A DNA stretch of 64,000 bases, from positions 83,298,604-83,362,603 of the forward strand of contig NC_065531.1 in assembly GCF_020184175.1 (NCBI RefSeq). The letters are read 5' to 3'. The stretch's first letter is position 1, and the number at the start of each line of letters is the position of its first letter. Made by a program: the position numbers and the translations under genes. Shown here piece after piece: positions 50,934 through 64,000 of this stretch. Under the pieces are notes generated by a model. That model saw only the letters and a program-made list of their open reading frames with translations, was not told where the DNA came from and ran no database searches. Origin of the DNA: Aphis gossypii (lineage: Eukaryota > Arthropoda > Insecta > Hemiptera > Aphididae).

Positions 50934-51354
50934 CGCTCCCTCATGGATTGCCACCATCTTATATACATAAACAACATAGGAAAATTGCATTCAGCAGAAT
51001 CCGTTTTACGTCATTAGCTTTAATATAAGAGTAAATTTACCTATTATCAAACTTGAAGATAAGAATATTGTCTAAAGTATCTCATAGATTTGTATTGATA
51101 TTATAATTTTAAAGTGAGTTATGACTTTATAAGAATTTTAAAGTTAAAATATTACGAATTATAAATATAACTCACTTTAAATCGATAATATCTATAGAAA
51201 CCTTTGAGATTCTCTATACAATATACTTATCTTTAAGTTTGATAAAAGGTAAATTCACTTAACATTAAAGCTAATGAAGTGAAATTGATTCTGTTGAACA
51301 CAAATGTGCTATGTTGTATGTATGTAAAATGGAGATACATAACGGCGCTCCCTC
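50934..51354. mobile_element. Foldback/MITE with about 190-bp inverted arms and 9-bp direct repeat
   Basis: The direct repeat CGCTCCCTC lies at 50934-50942 and 51346-51354. Between them, two long inverted arms (about 50943-51122 and 51167-51345) surround a 44-base loop. The match is clearest at the inner ends, TTTTAAAGTGAGTTAT against ATAACTCACTTTAAAT, and includes CATTAGCTTTAAT against ATTAAAGCTAATG and TATCAAACTT against AAGTTTGATA. Terminal arms share TACATAAACAACATAG / TACATACATACAACATAG. Long arms with a 9-bp duplication fit Mutator-like MITEs, although the superfamily is an inference. No coding capacity. Confidence 0.8.
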
Positions 51355-54300
51355 CTTTCATAAATAATACTTATTTGAGATATTTTCCAACGAATCAATG
51401 ATAAAAATAATTACTATACTTACACAACAATACAACAATTATAAAATTAAAATATATATTATTTTTATTTAGCTTTATGTTTATTTAGATGGCTACACTT
51501 AAATAAAACACTAATAACCATTCCACAAAATTCTATTAGCAATTTAAATTGAGTTTTATTTTCTATACGTTTTATATTGTAGTGTATTGTATGATTTACT
51601 GTATGTGTGAAACTACATTTTATATGTGAATATGTAAAACGATGTTATTTGTATAATACATTTAGAATTTCACCTCTATACATTTTCATATTATGTTCGT
51701 GCGTACCCTAAAACTTGTTTTCTAGATAGAAACTAAATTTGTTTAATATTATGAAATTTTAAGTTGTGTAGGGTCCATATTTTATATTTGTCATCCCTAA
51801 ACTAAAACTAAAATGGAAAACTCTTTGCTTAGATAGTACTTTTATTTGCAAAATAATAGATGTATAAAAATATTGTATTGTTTATTTTTATTAAACTATT
51901 CAGGTATTAAATACGTATGTAAATTCATAACATAAATTTATACGTAAAACATAATAACAATTTTACATGTCATTAACAGATCAGTTTTGCTTCTAGTTTT
52001 TTATCATCTGCAAAGTATGTGTTTATACATTTTATTACAAATTGAGTTTTAAAAGTTTGAGTCGTCAAACGTATTATAAATCAAGCTTCGATTTTAATAA
52101 ATTTAGTTATTTCATATTTCAATATAATATTATTCTTTAGGTAAATTTTATTTATGTGTTATTATAAATTTTAATTTATTATATAATATACTGATACATC
52201 AAAAATGGATTTGTTTTTACTTATACACATTAAAATATTATATTTCAAAAGTATAATCAATATTTAAAAAATTACAAATTTGTTTTTCTAATTAATTCGG
52301 GTAAGTTAGGTTTGGTGTGGTAATAAAGACTAAAGCAATAATAACCAATTGTTATTTTATATTAAATAATATTATATACATATTACATAAACTAAACATC
52401 AGTCAGAATTTTCTTGTTTTTTAAATATGTTTTATCGACATGTATTAACAAAAAAGCCATTTTTTAGTTTTTATTTTTGAACATAAATATTTCGTAATCT
52501 TCTCTTTGTAATTTCTTTTAACGAAAACTTTTAAAAACAGTTTTATTGAAAAAAAATATAAATGCATTGAAAATCACAACAAAGAAATGTCAATCATTTG
52601 ATTTCCTGCTTTTATAACATATTTTTAAATTTATTCTAAATCCCAAGTGGAGTATTTACTTACCTATTTATAATATTATATTAAAACGTACTCATGCAAC
52701 TATAAACAATTTGATTGTTTCGTGCACGTGATTAATACAAAATTAAAACAAAATAATGAGATACTTTCGATTCGCTCAACAACATTTGAATAGGTCTGCC
52801 GTCAAATTCAATGCAAAGATTTTATTATATATTATTACAGTAATATAGGTGGTGGTGCGCCAACTACTAGGACGATAACGATATTAAACTTCGTCGACGA
52901 CACATTATAATTCCATCGAGTAAAAATAAAAAGATACTTTCTCGATCCACGCGGAACCCCTGTAGATGTTTTTTTTCTTTTTACTGTTATTATATTTATA
53001 TTTTACAATAGATCATTTATAGACGACTATAAAACATCCGATATGCGTTTGGAATATATGCGCGTAGACAGAGAGCGAAAAATATCAAACAAACGAAATA
53101 TAACCATCTCTGCGTGACCACTATAATACACAGCTGTGTCGTTTTATCATTTCTGCGTTTGACTTTCACAATAACGCGGAACTCCTCATAAACACGGTTA
53201 TAGTTTTTTCACCCATAAAAACGTAAAGACAATTAAGACATATTTTACGTCTTATCTGGATGTGTTTAATTACGCATCCGTGAAGTTATGTTGTCAATCT
53301 TTTTTTGTATCGAAAACAAAACATAAGTTTAGAAGTTTGAATACGATTATTTCTATTTCCGACGGTAAGTCTCGACAATGTGTGCACTTGAGTAATGAAT
53401 ATTGTATAGATTTTTTTTAACATTAGACATATTTTTATAATATAATTTAAAGTCATTAAAAAACCACATTTTTACAAAATAAATCATATTATTCATTAAG
53501 TATTTTAACTTTGAATCTTAGGTGAGTAAATATAGTAGACCTACGTTTTGCAAAGTGCCTATAGGTACCTAGAGGCTAGAAGTATACTTCTATTCTACTT
53601 CACGCTATGCTACACACTCATAAGTTATATAAACTTATGACTACTAATTAATTAATACAAGTCGTTCGAAATTTAATTTTTGCATACTTGTTGTAAATGT
53701 CATACAAATTTCCTGCGTTGGAATATGAAATTAAAAATATATGCTTTAGTTCAAAAATATTATCACTTCAAATTATTGTAAAAAAAATAATTTATAAAAT
53801 GTAGGTTAGATTACATACGTGTCATGAAAATTGAGTGTTTATCTTCAAAATAATAAACTTGTACACATGATTATTGATTTATTACATATGATATATAAAT
53901 AATTTCACTTTTTGTTTGAATAGCTGGAGAACTAGCTATTTAGGCCTTTAGTATTGAGGCATCAATTAGCGTTAAACGTTTGAACGCAAAATTATTTTGC
54001 GTTTTAAATTATAATCTATCTACGGTACTACTGTAGGTTTACAAGTAAACTATAATCACGCATTGCAAATACCTACATTATTATTATCCACAAATGTATA
54101 ATAGTATAGATAAGTAAGTAAGTACAAACGCATTCCGAAATGTTCTCATGAAATGTGGTTCCAGCTAAAATGACACATTAATAAATAAACAAGTTTTCCT
54201 GTAAAAGCATCAAGTATTTAATTAATGACTAACAAACTATACTCATTACTTGTTTAAAATAATTAAGTATGATAGAGTGAGGTTCAATCATATTCAATCA

Positions 54301-57300
54301 TCTAATATATTTTGTATAATATATGCACTATAGAGTATTTAGACGGTGTATTGATTCGACGAAATGAAAAATTGACTAGATTAATTGCTTTTCAATAGGT
54401 ACCTGAGCATCGTCGTGTATTATATTTACGTATATTATATATTATATTTAACGACCATTCATTAATAACCAATAGGCTTTCGTTTGAAATAAAAATGATT
54501 GTACTCTGACAAGTATAAAACGTATCGCAATTTAAAGCGGAATGACAGGAATATAAACCATATATAAATATATTAAATTATATATATACGCGATATTTAT
54601 TGTTATCGTACAATGCCACAAATGTTGAACTTTCATCGCATTTGTTGAAAATACGTACAAATGATATATTATATATATTACTCCGTATCATAATTGTCTG
54701 GACATTTTGTCCGGATCCACCGCGCAGAACCTGCCAGCAAATTACTATTTTCTATTCTATGAGAAGATATCTTAATTATTCATTTAGTTTCGATTGACAT
54801 TTTACTTGTGGAAAAGTGTATCTTACAATATTTTGTTTCGCTTATTTATCACAAGTTATACCCCCGCATAATACGTAGGTAGATGCATTTATCATAATAA
54901 TGCATTAATATATTTGTTTACAGCATAATATAGTGTAGGTATACCTAAAAAATGGGTGTTTACGATTTCACTGCACATTACGAGTTTGTAATTAAATTAA
55001 TGTGACACACCTGCTGCTGTAGCTGCATAATAATTATTATATAGCTCTAATCACACGTAGTATGATAATAATATACATAGCCGTTATTATATCCGTTAAT
55101 AGACTCAATTGTTCGATCAGAGAATATATTATTATTTTAGCGATTTTTAACGATCGTGTACCTCCTCCTAAACTAATCGTATTCAGTAATAATAATAATA
55201 GTATAATTGGCCATTAACTAATATGTATATTACGAGTTTATTATTATTATATGTACGTATTCAAGTAAATATACTTTTACCATTGTTCTTTGTATATAAT
55301 TTCGGTTACTGATTGTTTTAATAATGAAATTGTTTAATAATATTTAATAATTCTACAAAATGAATGTTGTTTTTTAGCTATTTACAAATTTACCATATGC
55401 TATTTTATTATAGGTAGACATTTTTGCATATAAATTCTAAAAGGTCCACTATCTCGAATATCATAATGTAGTATGATAAAAACATATTTTAAACGGGGAA
55501 ACTTATTTTTCCAGGAATGTTGTTCAAAATCCTTAGACGAAATAATATATTCTATTCTATTCTATACAAGTTATGTACATTGACTATTTGATTTTAGAAT
55601 GAACGTAACAATAACTTAAAACCACCAAACATTGTGATTTATAGATGGTAAATAATATAATATCATACGTAATATTTTATATTATGTTTGCGTTTAAACG
55701 CTAAAGAGTAAAAAGGAGTTTAAGTGTATAAAAATTGACGTCAAAATCGTACCGACGTACTCACATAATAATATAAACTATATGAGCTCTGTAGACGGTT
55801 ATGATAATTAACGATTAGAAACGTATTGATGATTTATTATTTTCTGTTCTTAGATATGTGTCTATTACAGATCGTTTTATTTACCAATACTATTGCACGC
55901 TCTACAGTTATTGTGCTCACTTTTACAAATCGCATTTCGAACCATTCAAACAACATAATATATAATCTTATTATTATAAATTATGATAAACAAGTAGGGG
56001 GGACTGTGACAACCCGACTTGAAATGCATTGATTCGCAGTCTCTCACACGCACAAGTAGATTTTCACGTAGGACATTTAAAATAATATTACTATTATTTA
56101 AATCTATATAATATTTATATTAACACCCGCTTACATTTTTTTCAAGCAAATTAATGACTTCTAAATACACAATTCTGTGGCAATATCAACTTATTTTTTT
56201 CAGATAAATACCCAATTTTAATGTAAATTCTTAAGTAAATAATCATTTATTTGAAAATTTAGATGCGTACAAATTTAAATTAAAACGATTAGTTTCTAAG
56301 TTGTTAAACTATATTATTAATATTAAGCACAATTAAAAAAAAACTCCATGATAATATTAGATTAAGAAGTAGAGTACCTAATAGAATATAAACTACTCGT
56401 TTGATTTTTTATTTGCAACCGAATTCGTTTAATAACAAAATTAAAGAGATCTATAGAATCAGTTTGTTATACTGCACTATCTAGGTTTCACTATAACAGA
56501 ATAAAAAAAAACCTGTATATGTATTTTGCATTTTGTTAAACATGTTAAATTATTCGTTACAATAAAATAGATTCTCGTAATTTATTAATCTTGACATTTT
56601 ATTATTTTAACAATGATAACGAATTATCACATCGGGCGAAATTTGATATTTCACTTTTTTAAAATAAATAAAATTGGAAAATCACACAATATCGATATAG
56701 GTGAATGCGAGGATCGTTTTTTGTTCAAAATTATATTCGACATGTTATTGTTATTTCCACATTATATTTGTATACAAAGTTACAATAAATTATATAGAAA
56801 ACCAACCAAGTCCGTACATTGTTATTATATATCTGGGACATTATAAATTTTGCATCCAGTATTGCTGTAATCAAATTTTATTTTATACCTATATATTATA
56901 CAACGAATTTCAAAGTATCTTTTTTATATTAACTTTCATTAAAATTGAGAAGTTCTGATTTGAAAAAATAAACACATTTTCGTCGATACTGTATACTCAG
57001 ATTTATCGATATAAAAAATCTTAATGTTTAAAAATAAGATCTTTAAAAAAGTTTAAATGATTGTTAAAGGAATGAGACTCATTATTATCACTGTAAATAC
57101 AACTTATATATAATATATACATATATTACTTTATGTTATATTAGAGAATGCTTTCAATACCGTTGCTACATGAGTGTCTTAGTATATTACTTAATGCACC
57201 TCAGTTGGACAGTATCATCATCGTATGCGATGTATCATTATTATTATATGCGTACTGTAGACTACAGTATTATATAGATAGGTACATAAATATAATGCAA

Positions 57301-60264
57301 ACGTGCTCATAAAACTAAAACAATACGTTTCAACCTCATAATTTACAACTTTGGTGACCGTGCGGAAACGACACGGTTTATTAATATGTGTAACATATAT
57401 ATATAGAAACGTAGTACTTAATTCTTAAAAATTATGAAGTAAAAACAAATATTTTCTCATTCAAACATAACACTCGTATTATGATATTGTAGTATTCTCA
57501 TACACACGTGCTCATTCTCTCATCATTATTTTTGACGATAACAATATCATAACAACGTATTCGGATTCAGCGATCGGACGCGGCTTATTATCACTTTGTG
57601 CACAGGTATATACTGCATAATGATATGTATACCTAATACGGATAATACATTATAGACGGACGAGGTGATACAATATTTGTACGTTTATTATTGTTATCGC
57701 GTTCAGAGTTAACCCTTTTCCGGCCTGTCGGCGGACAATAACAGACGACCCGAGAATGATGGTAACAACAATAATAATAATAACCCCTTGATAATAATAA
57801 TAACGATTACGGTCGTCGAGTAATTCGACCGTGATTAATAGTCATCGCCGGCTACCGTCTCTACATTCCGGCCTAAACGGGTTGCATTATTATTATAATT
57901 TAATATTATTGTGTATATATATATATACCTATATTAATATTATACATCGCGTATGTGACTCTGTACACTTTACATATATTATTATCGTTGTTATAATAAG
58001 TAATAATATGATGTATTATTATGTGCGTAACATCTCAGCGGTTATGCGACCAGAATATACCTGTGCATGCTTACCGTAGTTACGGTAGTTTCTCTGAAAC
58101 GGGTGTGGATATCGTAATAATATTATTAATATATTTTGTACTATATACGAACGATATTATGTTAAAACGCTATGATAATGTGTAACGTATTATCTGTGTA
58201 CGCCACGCGTCATATACTCGTATAATATGAAACATATATATCATAAGTAGCCGACTTTCTCGACGAATGAAAAACATACGCGCGTCTATCTTTGTATAAT
58301 ACACTGACGGCTGAAATCTTCACTTCCCGTTTCGCGAACATCAAATGGTAATAATAATAATGTGCGCGCGTGTCTGTATAATAGTGTCCCGTTTGTGGTT
58401 ATGCTGTATAATGTATTATTTATAAATTGTGTGTACGTACCGAGCTATATATGATAATAATAATAATTATTATTATACGTTATTCCGCACCAGTTCTTCG
58501 TTGCAGTCTCGTTCGAAATCGCGATCTCGCTTTTCCACATAATATGTAATATACGAGGTATTTATTATGGTATTATATCGTAGGTCATACCTGTATAGGG
58601 GACCACTGCCATACGGGATAACTGTATGCCGTCATTACAATACTTTTGATCTACAAAACTCCCTTGACGAATTATCCCCGTAATTCTCGACGTAGAAACT
58701 CACCCTAAATCCCGCCAAATGTGAAACAAACATATCATTATTTACCTTGACACAAATCCATGTGTAGTACTTAGTGTGGCCGGTAGGTTTGACCAATAAC
58801 AAATCAAATCACACCGTTACAAATCAGCAAAAGCAACCGAAAAATTCTATGAAAAAGTATGGATGATTCAATGAAATACTTGGGATACACCTAGACGAAA
58901 AAAGAGCAAGGAAAACCACTCATCAATAAAAAAAAAACCTGAGGGATTCACGAAGACGAAAATCCTATAGTTACCCCTTATCGAATCAGAGTTTAACTCT
59001 GCTGATGAAATGTTCTCCATTTCTATACATATATTTTCAAGTGTATGTATGCCTGAAGTTGATTAATGATAACACGATACAACAAAATGTTTAGAGAATG
59101 TTATCAAAGTTGTCTTTACGCGGTCATACACCGGTGATTGTTGATGTTTAAAAATTATGTTCGGTGAATATTGACCGTACTTCAAACGCAATATTATATA
59201 GGTACGAACTATTATATTTATTTCATACGATATATTACGACTGTGATATTTTTGATATTTTATCGCATTACTGTAATATAATACGGATTGAAATAGGAAC
59301 TTTCTGTATTTAGGATTTTGTGGTCAAATACTATATATTTTATCCCTCGAATTATTTAGTATTTATGTTTAGTACGTGAAAATCATTACTACGTTTCAAA
59401 ATATACTTATGAATCCACAAAATATCTTGGCTGTATTTATTAATGTAGATAATGACATCTTCAAAATAGGAACGAATCATGGCATTAAAAATTAATTGTA
59501 TACTTACTTGTGATTAATTTAAAGTGTGCAAAGAGAAACTGTTATCATTAAACGAAGTGATATTGTATTATATCAAAGAATTCCTCTGAGAAAAGTTATA
59601 AAAGTATCAACTAAATATTCTAAAATCAGGACCTTAGGTGTTGTAAGAATAAATTGTAAAAAATTGCAATAATAACTGTAGCTTGTAACTTAAAAGTTAA
59701 AATGCACAGACTTCATCTTGTTAAATAACATAAATATTTATGTTATAATACATTTTAAAATGTCAAAAGAAATGCCTATATATTTTTAAAAATATATATC
59801 CATAAGTTTTCTCCATATACCTGTTGTGCATATCAATGAACATCGATACAATTTTTCCACGAAAAACGTCGATATTTATAAAAAATGAATATTTTAAAAA
59901 CGTCAACAATCGCGCAAAATTGCTGAAATATATCAAAAATTACTGATGGCTGTCAACGCACACGCTACTGCACGGACAATGCCTTAACACAGGTATTTTA
60001 CATAATATTAAGAAGGGCTGACCCAGCGGGTATAAATTGAAAAATTTTAGTACATTTCTAATAGATGATTGTACTCGTTCAATCCCCGTGACATTTCCTG
60101 CAGTGTATACAAAGCAAAAACAGTAACGATAATAGTTTTAATAATATTCGCACGGACTCGTGTAGGTAAATAGGTAAGCACTAACCTAACATAACGCAAA
60201 GGTTACCTATAATCGAGATTTATCGCGTAGAATTTTACTAACGATAAAGTATATACCTACTTAC
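51355..60264. other. Non-coding DNA with GC-elevated islands
   Basis: There is no exon I can support in about 8.9 kb. GC-intermediate islands lie at about 52840-53170, 57540-57870 and 58190-58730, the last with many CpG and tri-nucleotide AAT repeats near 57767-57805. A good donor (CGACG|GTAAGTCTCG, 53363) follows a short open segment but has no recognisable coding. Open frames of 65-85 residues at 54600, 55826, 56613 and 56701 are low-complexity. Confidence 0.65.
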
Positions 60265-60392
60265 GTGGAAAGTTATTCCCCGCTCGGGACGTGCCGACGC
60301 GCTTTTATTTCATACATCACCTTTTTCTCCTCCGCCTCACATCCTTATGTGACATCTACCACGAATATTTTCTGTGGGTGTGTTACAATGTT
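60265..60392 (-). promoter_or_regulatory. Candidate minus-strand promoter and non-coding first exon
   Basis: On the minus strand TTATATATACC (about 60427-60417) is TATA-like. GC-intermediate sequence follows and ends at TTTCCAC|GTAAGTAGG, a consensus donor with its last exon base at 60265. No long frame is present, so the exon would be 5'UTR. It could belong to gene 2, whose 5' end is unresolved, or to another minus-strand transcript. The start at about 60392 is a guess from TATA spacing. Confidence 0.25.
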
Positions 60393-63300
60393 TGACAGTT
60401 ATACTCGGGAGCTAAGGTATATATAACAATATGAGATGCAGCCCGCTGTAATTCGGGACGAAGAACGTATATATTGTTATAAATATTTTTATGCGTGTAT
60501 GGATAAGACGGTGGTTGACACGACGCTTTTTCGAACCCGTCGGAAAACTTTATATACGTTTAAGAAAATACCTATATATCATTGATATATATAGTAGATA
60601 CATAGAAAGTTCATATATTCCAGTCGTGTCATAGGAGCTGGATTTCCCGTCTCGAAACATTTTTGATCAATATATCAAATCCTCTTCTTTGAAGGCTCCC
60701 CCGTGCCACGACCACGAAAGTAAAACAATACGGTACATCGGAAAAATATATGTTATTTTTATTAAACTTTTATTGGCATTAGGTATATGTATATAAGTAT
60801 AACATGGTGCACTATTACAATGTTACTTTATAAATAAGACTTGTGTAGTGACTTTCAAACAAACAATTGTAAATATTGTTGTTTTAGTATCATCAGTATA
60901 TTATTAAAAATAACATTATATATTATATTGATTTAGATATTTTTTTAATAATCACAGATTCGTATTAATAATACAAGCAATACAAAAATATCATCAATAC
61001 AACAAATTTTCTGCTCTCTGCAGTTTTTTAATCTCAGCAAAACATTATGTACTGACAGGTATTTTGAAGCAATTATTTTATTACTGGATATTATTGACCG
61101 ATAACCGTATACATTTTATGTTCACGTCAAATTGTCACTTTAAATTATAATATTATAATATAATATTTGCGTATGATTTTAATGACATGATTAAATGTAT
61201 TTATTAGGATCTTTTTATTTACTTAATAAATTAAAATGTATTTATACAATCGCTTTAAACATTTAAAATGTTTTCAATATTTAAATAAATACAATAATAT
61301 CCTGAATCCCAATACAAATAAAATTAATTTTAGGTAGGTATGCATCTGTATTAAAGTTGAAATTAATGAGTTTTTGTAAGCAAATCACGTTTAATCTTCA
61401 AATCTTCAACTTAAATCTTTTCACAATACCGTATTTGATCGTATACTTTTCACAGTCAATGATTAGGAAAGAAATTCGTTTGAATGAACGAAAATCTTTA
61501 TTTTACAAACAATAGGTAAACTACGTTTCGCAAATATTAGACGGTGTTGGTAAAACGTGATTTTTCATCCCATACCGAGAATAATTTAATCTTCGTCGCA
61601 GGATTGTGTGAAAATACGTCCAATAAGGATTATATACTATAGAGGTATAATGCAATTTTCCTCCGAGTTAATCACCTGTATACCATCGATCAAATTTAAG
61701 CTCAAATGATAATTCATTGCAGAGATTTAAATTTTATAGTTACTTTATAAATTAAAATACCGTACACCCATAAACATGTATTTAGATTGTTACTTGCCAT
61801 ATATTATCTGTTCATCAATAAATATGTGTATAATTGCGTTAACTAGTCGTAAACATTTTAAATTGACGATAAAATATTTCGGACACAAACTTTTATTTTG
61901 TTTTCCGTTTCCCTGCAACTGGAGCACGTACACTAGAATATAAGTATTATATATAGCTGGGAAGAGTAGAATGATTATTAAAAATGATGAACCATATAAA
62001 AAATGGGATTCTTACATTCAAAGAAACTAAAATACGCACAGTTTATATTATTTTACATTTCAGAAATGAAATTTAACGTGACCAAAAAAAAAAAAAAAAT
62101 AATAAGAATGGTAATAAAATATAATTCACCAGAAAACATGACGGACGTGACAACTGTATACAATCTTTGTATTCGAAAAAGGTAACAATAATTCACATTG
62201 CCCACTTTGGGATTTTGAGCAGATGTATTTTTACCTAGCATAATATATCAATTTACTCATATAAATGTGTATAGTAGAATAATACAGAAATATTATTAGG
62301 TAGTTTCAAAATTATAATTTTAAAATTTCTTAATTTTCCACTAACTTATTATATGAGTAATCTAAACAAAGTTTTAAACACTATTTGTGTCGTCGTATTA
62401 TTATAAGATAGACCAATGAACGGCGTTTAGTTTACTATAGCATATAGTTAGTTAGTATAGTTTATGGTACTTATAACAGATTTCTAAGAAAAATAACGAT
62501 TATTGTACGCTGTGTAATGCCGTTTGATACCAATTATATAAAAACCAAAAATAATTTACTGCGAGATTCATGCGTCATATTATATTGGCGCAAATAGAAA
62601 GGCTAATACCTAGTACGGCTTTACAAAACTCTTTGGAGCCTCTTTAAGAAATATATAAATAGAATGTATAGGTATTTAATTGATAAGCATTTTTAAAAAA
62701 TACTCTAGGGACTTAAGCTCTTTCGCCCACTTGAAATTGTGTACCTACCACTGATTATTACGACGTATTTGACCATCATAGTTAAGTTCTAGCTTTTTCG
62801 TGTGTACGAAATTGCGTTGGTATAATTATGGTTTTTAATTCCGGAGATTGAAGAGCGTTTTTCTTCGACGACTGATGCTTTATACGAGAATAAGAATTAT
62901 ACAAATTTATTGATGCGTTAAACCGTTGGACTATACGAATATATATACGGAGTGTGTGTGTATTTTCTATGTGTAATACATACCGTAATTGTATATTTCT
63001 TATTTTATTTTTATTATACTTACAATTGCTCGCGCGTGTATTAAAAAATCCGTTTTTTCTTCGAAAACGCGGTTAAGTGCTTATCGGTGCAAATAGAATG
63101 AACTCTGGTTGCAAATTATAATGCGCAAAAACCGCTTTTATGTTACGATGTTATTGCAATCCGCACACGCGCCTCATTACTGTGCAGATTCCTAACTCAT
63201 ACTTATTTAATACATAATAATATGTAATCACATTAATTTTTATACCATGGCTACCTTCTGCAAAGCGCATCATGCTGGTATCCATTAACATCAAATACGG

Positions 63301-63859
63301 TTTTAAAACATCATTATTATGTTTATTAAAATCGAGTTACGCGTCCGTGCAGAGTTCGTGTGAAATTATTACTTATCGACTATCGCCAATCGATAGGTAT
63401 TTGCCGATTGCGGTAATTAGATTGATGAACTTCACGTGGCTCGTGTTGACTTTGCACCATGAGATGAAATAATTTTCTAAAATAAATTATTTCACATTTA
63501 TTGTTGATAAAACTTTCATAACTACTTTTCACGGGCGTGCAAATGCTTTTACCGATCGTTCGGGCTTGTTGATATTTCACAGATACGAATACATACACTA
63601 TATAATGTATATAATAACCAGTTTAGATCAGGTAGTTTGTATGCATTTATATGGTGTTCTATACGCACGTATGGTCATTACGAAAATAAGATTTTATAAT
63701 TTTTCATTATGTGTATCGTTTTGGTCGTGGGAATAACGATCGCAATAAAAGTGGTTGTTGACGTATATATGTAATTCACTCATTTCATCCTACACGTACC
63801 CAACGCTGTGCCGTAGAGAAAATCTCACGGATGACGACGTATATCGATTATCAACTCTA
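60393..63859. other. Non-coding DNA
   Basis: A GC-intermediate stretch at 60440-60730 gives way to AT-rich sequence, with further GC-intermediate stretches at 62790-62950 and 63050-63850. Frames at 62003 and 63272 (+) and 62053 and 63380 (-) have no recognisable domains or splice context. Confidence 0.65.
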
Positions 63860-64000
63860 TAGAGTAATTCACCGATCACTCTCACCCCCATTTTTACTTA
63901 AATCATGAATTTATTAAAATTTTGATTTTAGAACTTTTAAATATATCTAAGGCCAGTTTTTAAAACACCTAATGGTTTATATACCATTTAAGGAATTACC
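63860..64000 (+). mobile_element. MITE-like element, copy 3, cut by the window end
   Basis: TAGAGTAATTCACCGATCAC then TCTCACCCCCATTTTTACTT, AATTTATTAAAATTTTGATTTT and ATATATCTAAGGCCAG parallel the first 100 bases of the copy at 47728 (GTAATTCGCC, ATCGCTCCATTTTTTTCTTC, AATTTATTTAAATTTTGATT, AGTATACCTAAGAACCA). Only the left end is in view. Confidence 0.5.

Noticed and set aside
52845..52915. Open segment GGGAPTTRTITI after TAATATAG
   Set aside because: Acceptor-like start, but it runs into a stop after about 20 codons with no donor and no link to a gene.
53332..53363. Mini-exon candidate KFEYDYFYFRR before GTAAGTCTCG
   Set aside because: Good donor but a poor acceptor, and no matching neighbour exon or family.
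63272..63472. 66-residue + frame near the right edge
   Set aside because: No recognised domain; an overlapping minus frame of similar quality suggests compositional openness.

Overview
This is an AT-rich nuclear window from a eukaryote with short, well-defined exons in very long introns, tightly matched GT-AG splice sites and many microsatellites. The encoded proteins belong to insect families. Composition and interspersed repeats fit a hemipteran, most likely an aphid, but the species cannot be fixed from sequence alone. There is no operon structure and I found no rRNA, tRNA or CRISPR. Most of the window (over 95%) is intron or intergenic DNA.

Gene 1 (+ strand, 11748-23107, partial at both ends) is the insect orthologue of the AIP3-domain, coiled-coil proteins annotated in insects as 'coiled-coil domain-containing protein AGAP005037' and related to vertebrate SRCIN1/p140Cap and KIAA1217/sickle tail. 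I reconstruct six exons with compatible phases: 11748-11863, a 27-nt microexon 12174-12200, 13156-13327, a 66-nt probable cassette exon 15431-15496, 18748-18946 and 22930-23107. The first starts inside a codon and the last ends in an open frame at a consensus donor, so the gene begins upstream of 11748 and continues after 23107, probably beyond the window.

Gene 2 (- strand) has coding exons 32728-32483, 32379-32274, 31468-31254 and 27868-27086, plus a probable 5'UTR exon near 33860. It encodes a complete secreted protein of about 449 residues: signal peptide, pentraxin/LamG-like jelly-roll domain with the two expected cysteines, a His-rich and Pro-rich linker, and a Cys-containing C-terminus. 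If gene 1 continues past 23107, gene 2 is nested antisense within one of its introns.

The right half (about 34-64 kb) has no coding exon I can support. It holds mobile-element relics: a foldback element with about 190-bp arms and a 9-bp direct repeat (50934-51354), and three related MITE-like copies (25293, 47728 and 63860). It also has GC-elevated islands (about 41.6-42.1, 45.3-46.1, 57.5-58.7 and 60.2-60.7 kb) that look like promoters or regulatory DNA. A similar GC-elevated module with homeodomain-type sites lies in a gene 1 intron at about 22.07-22.56 kb. I found no convincing new biological system. The most useful observations are the unreported-looking small exons of gene 1, the nested arrangement, and the modular architecture of gene 2.
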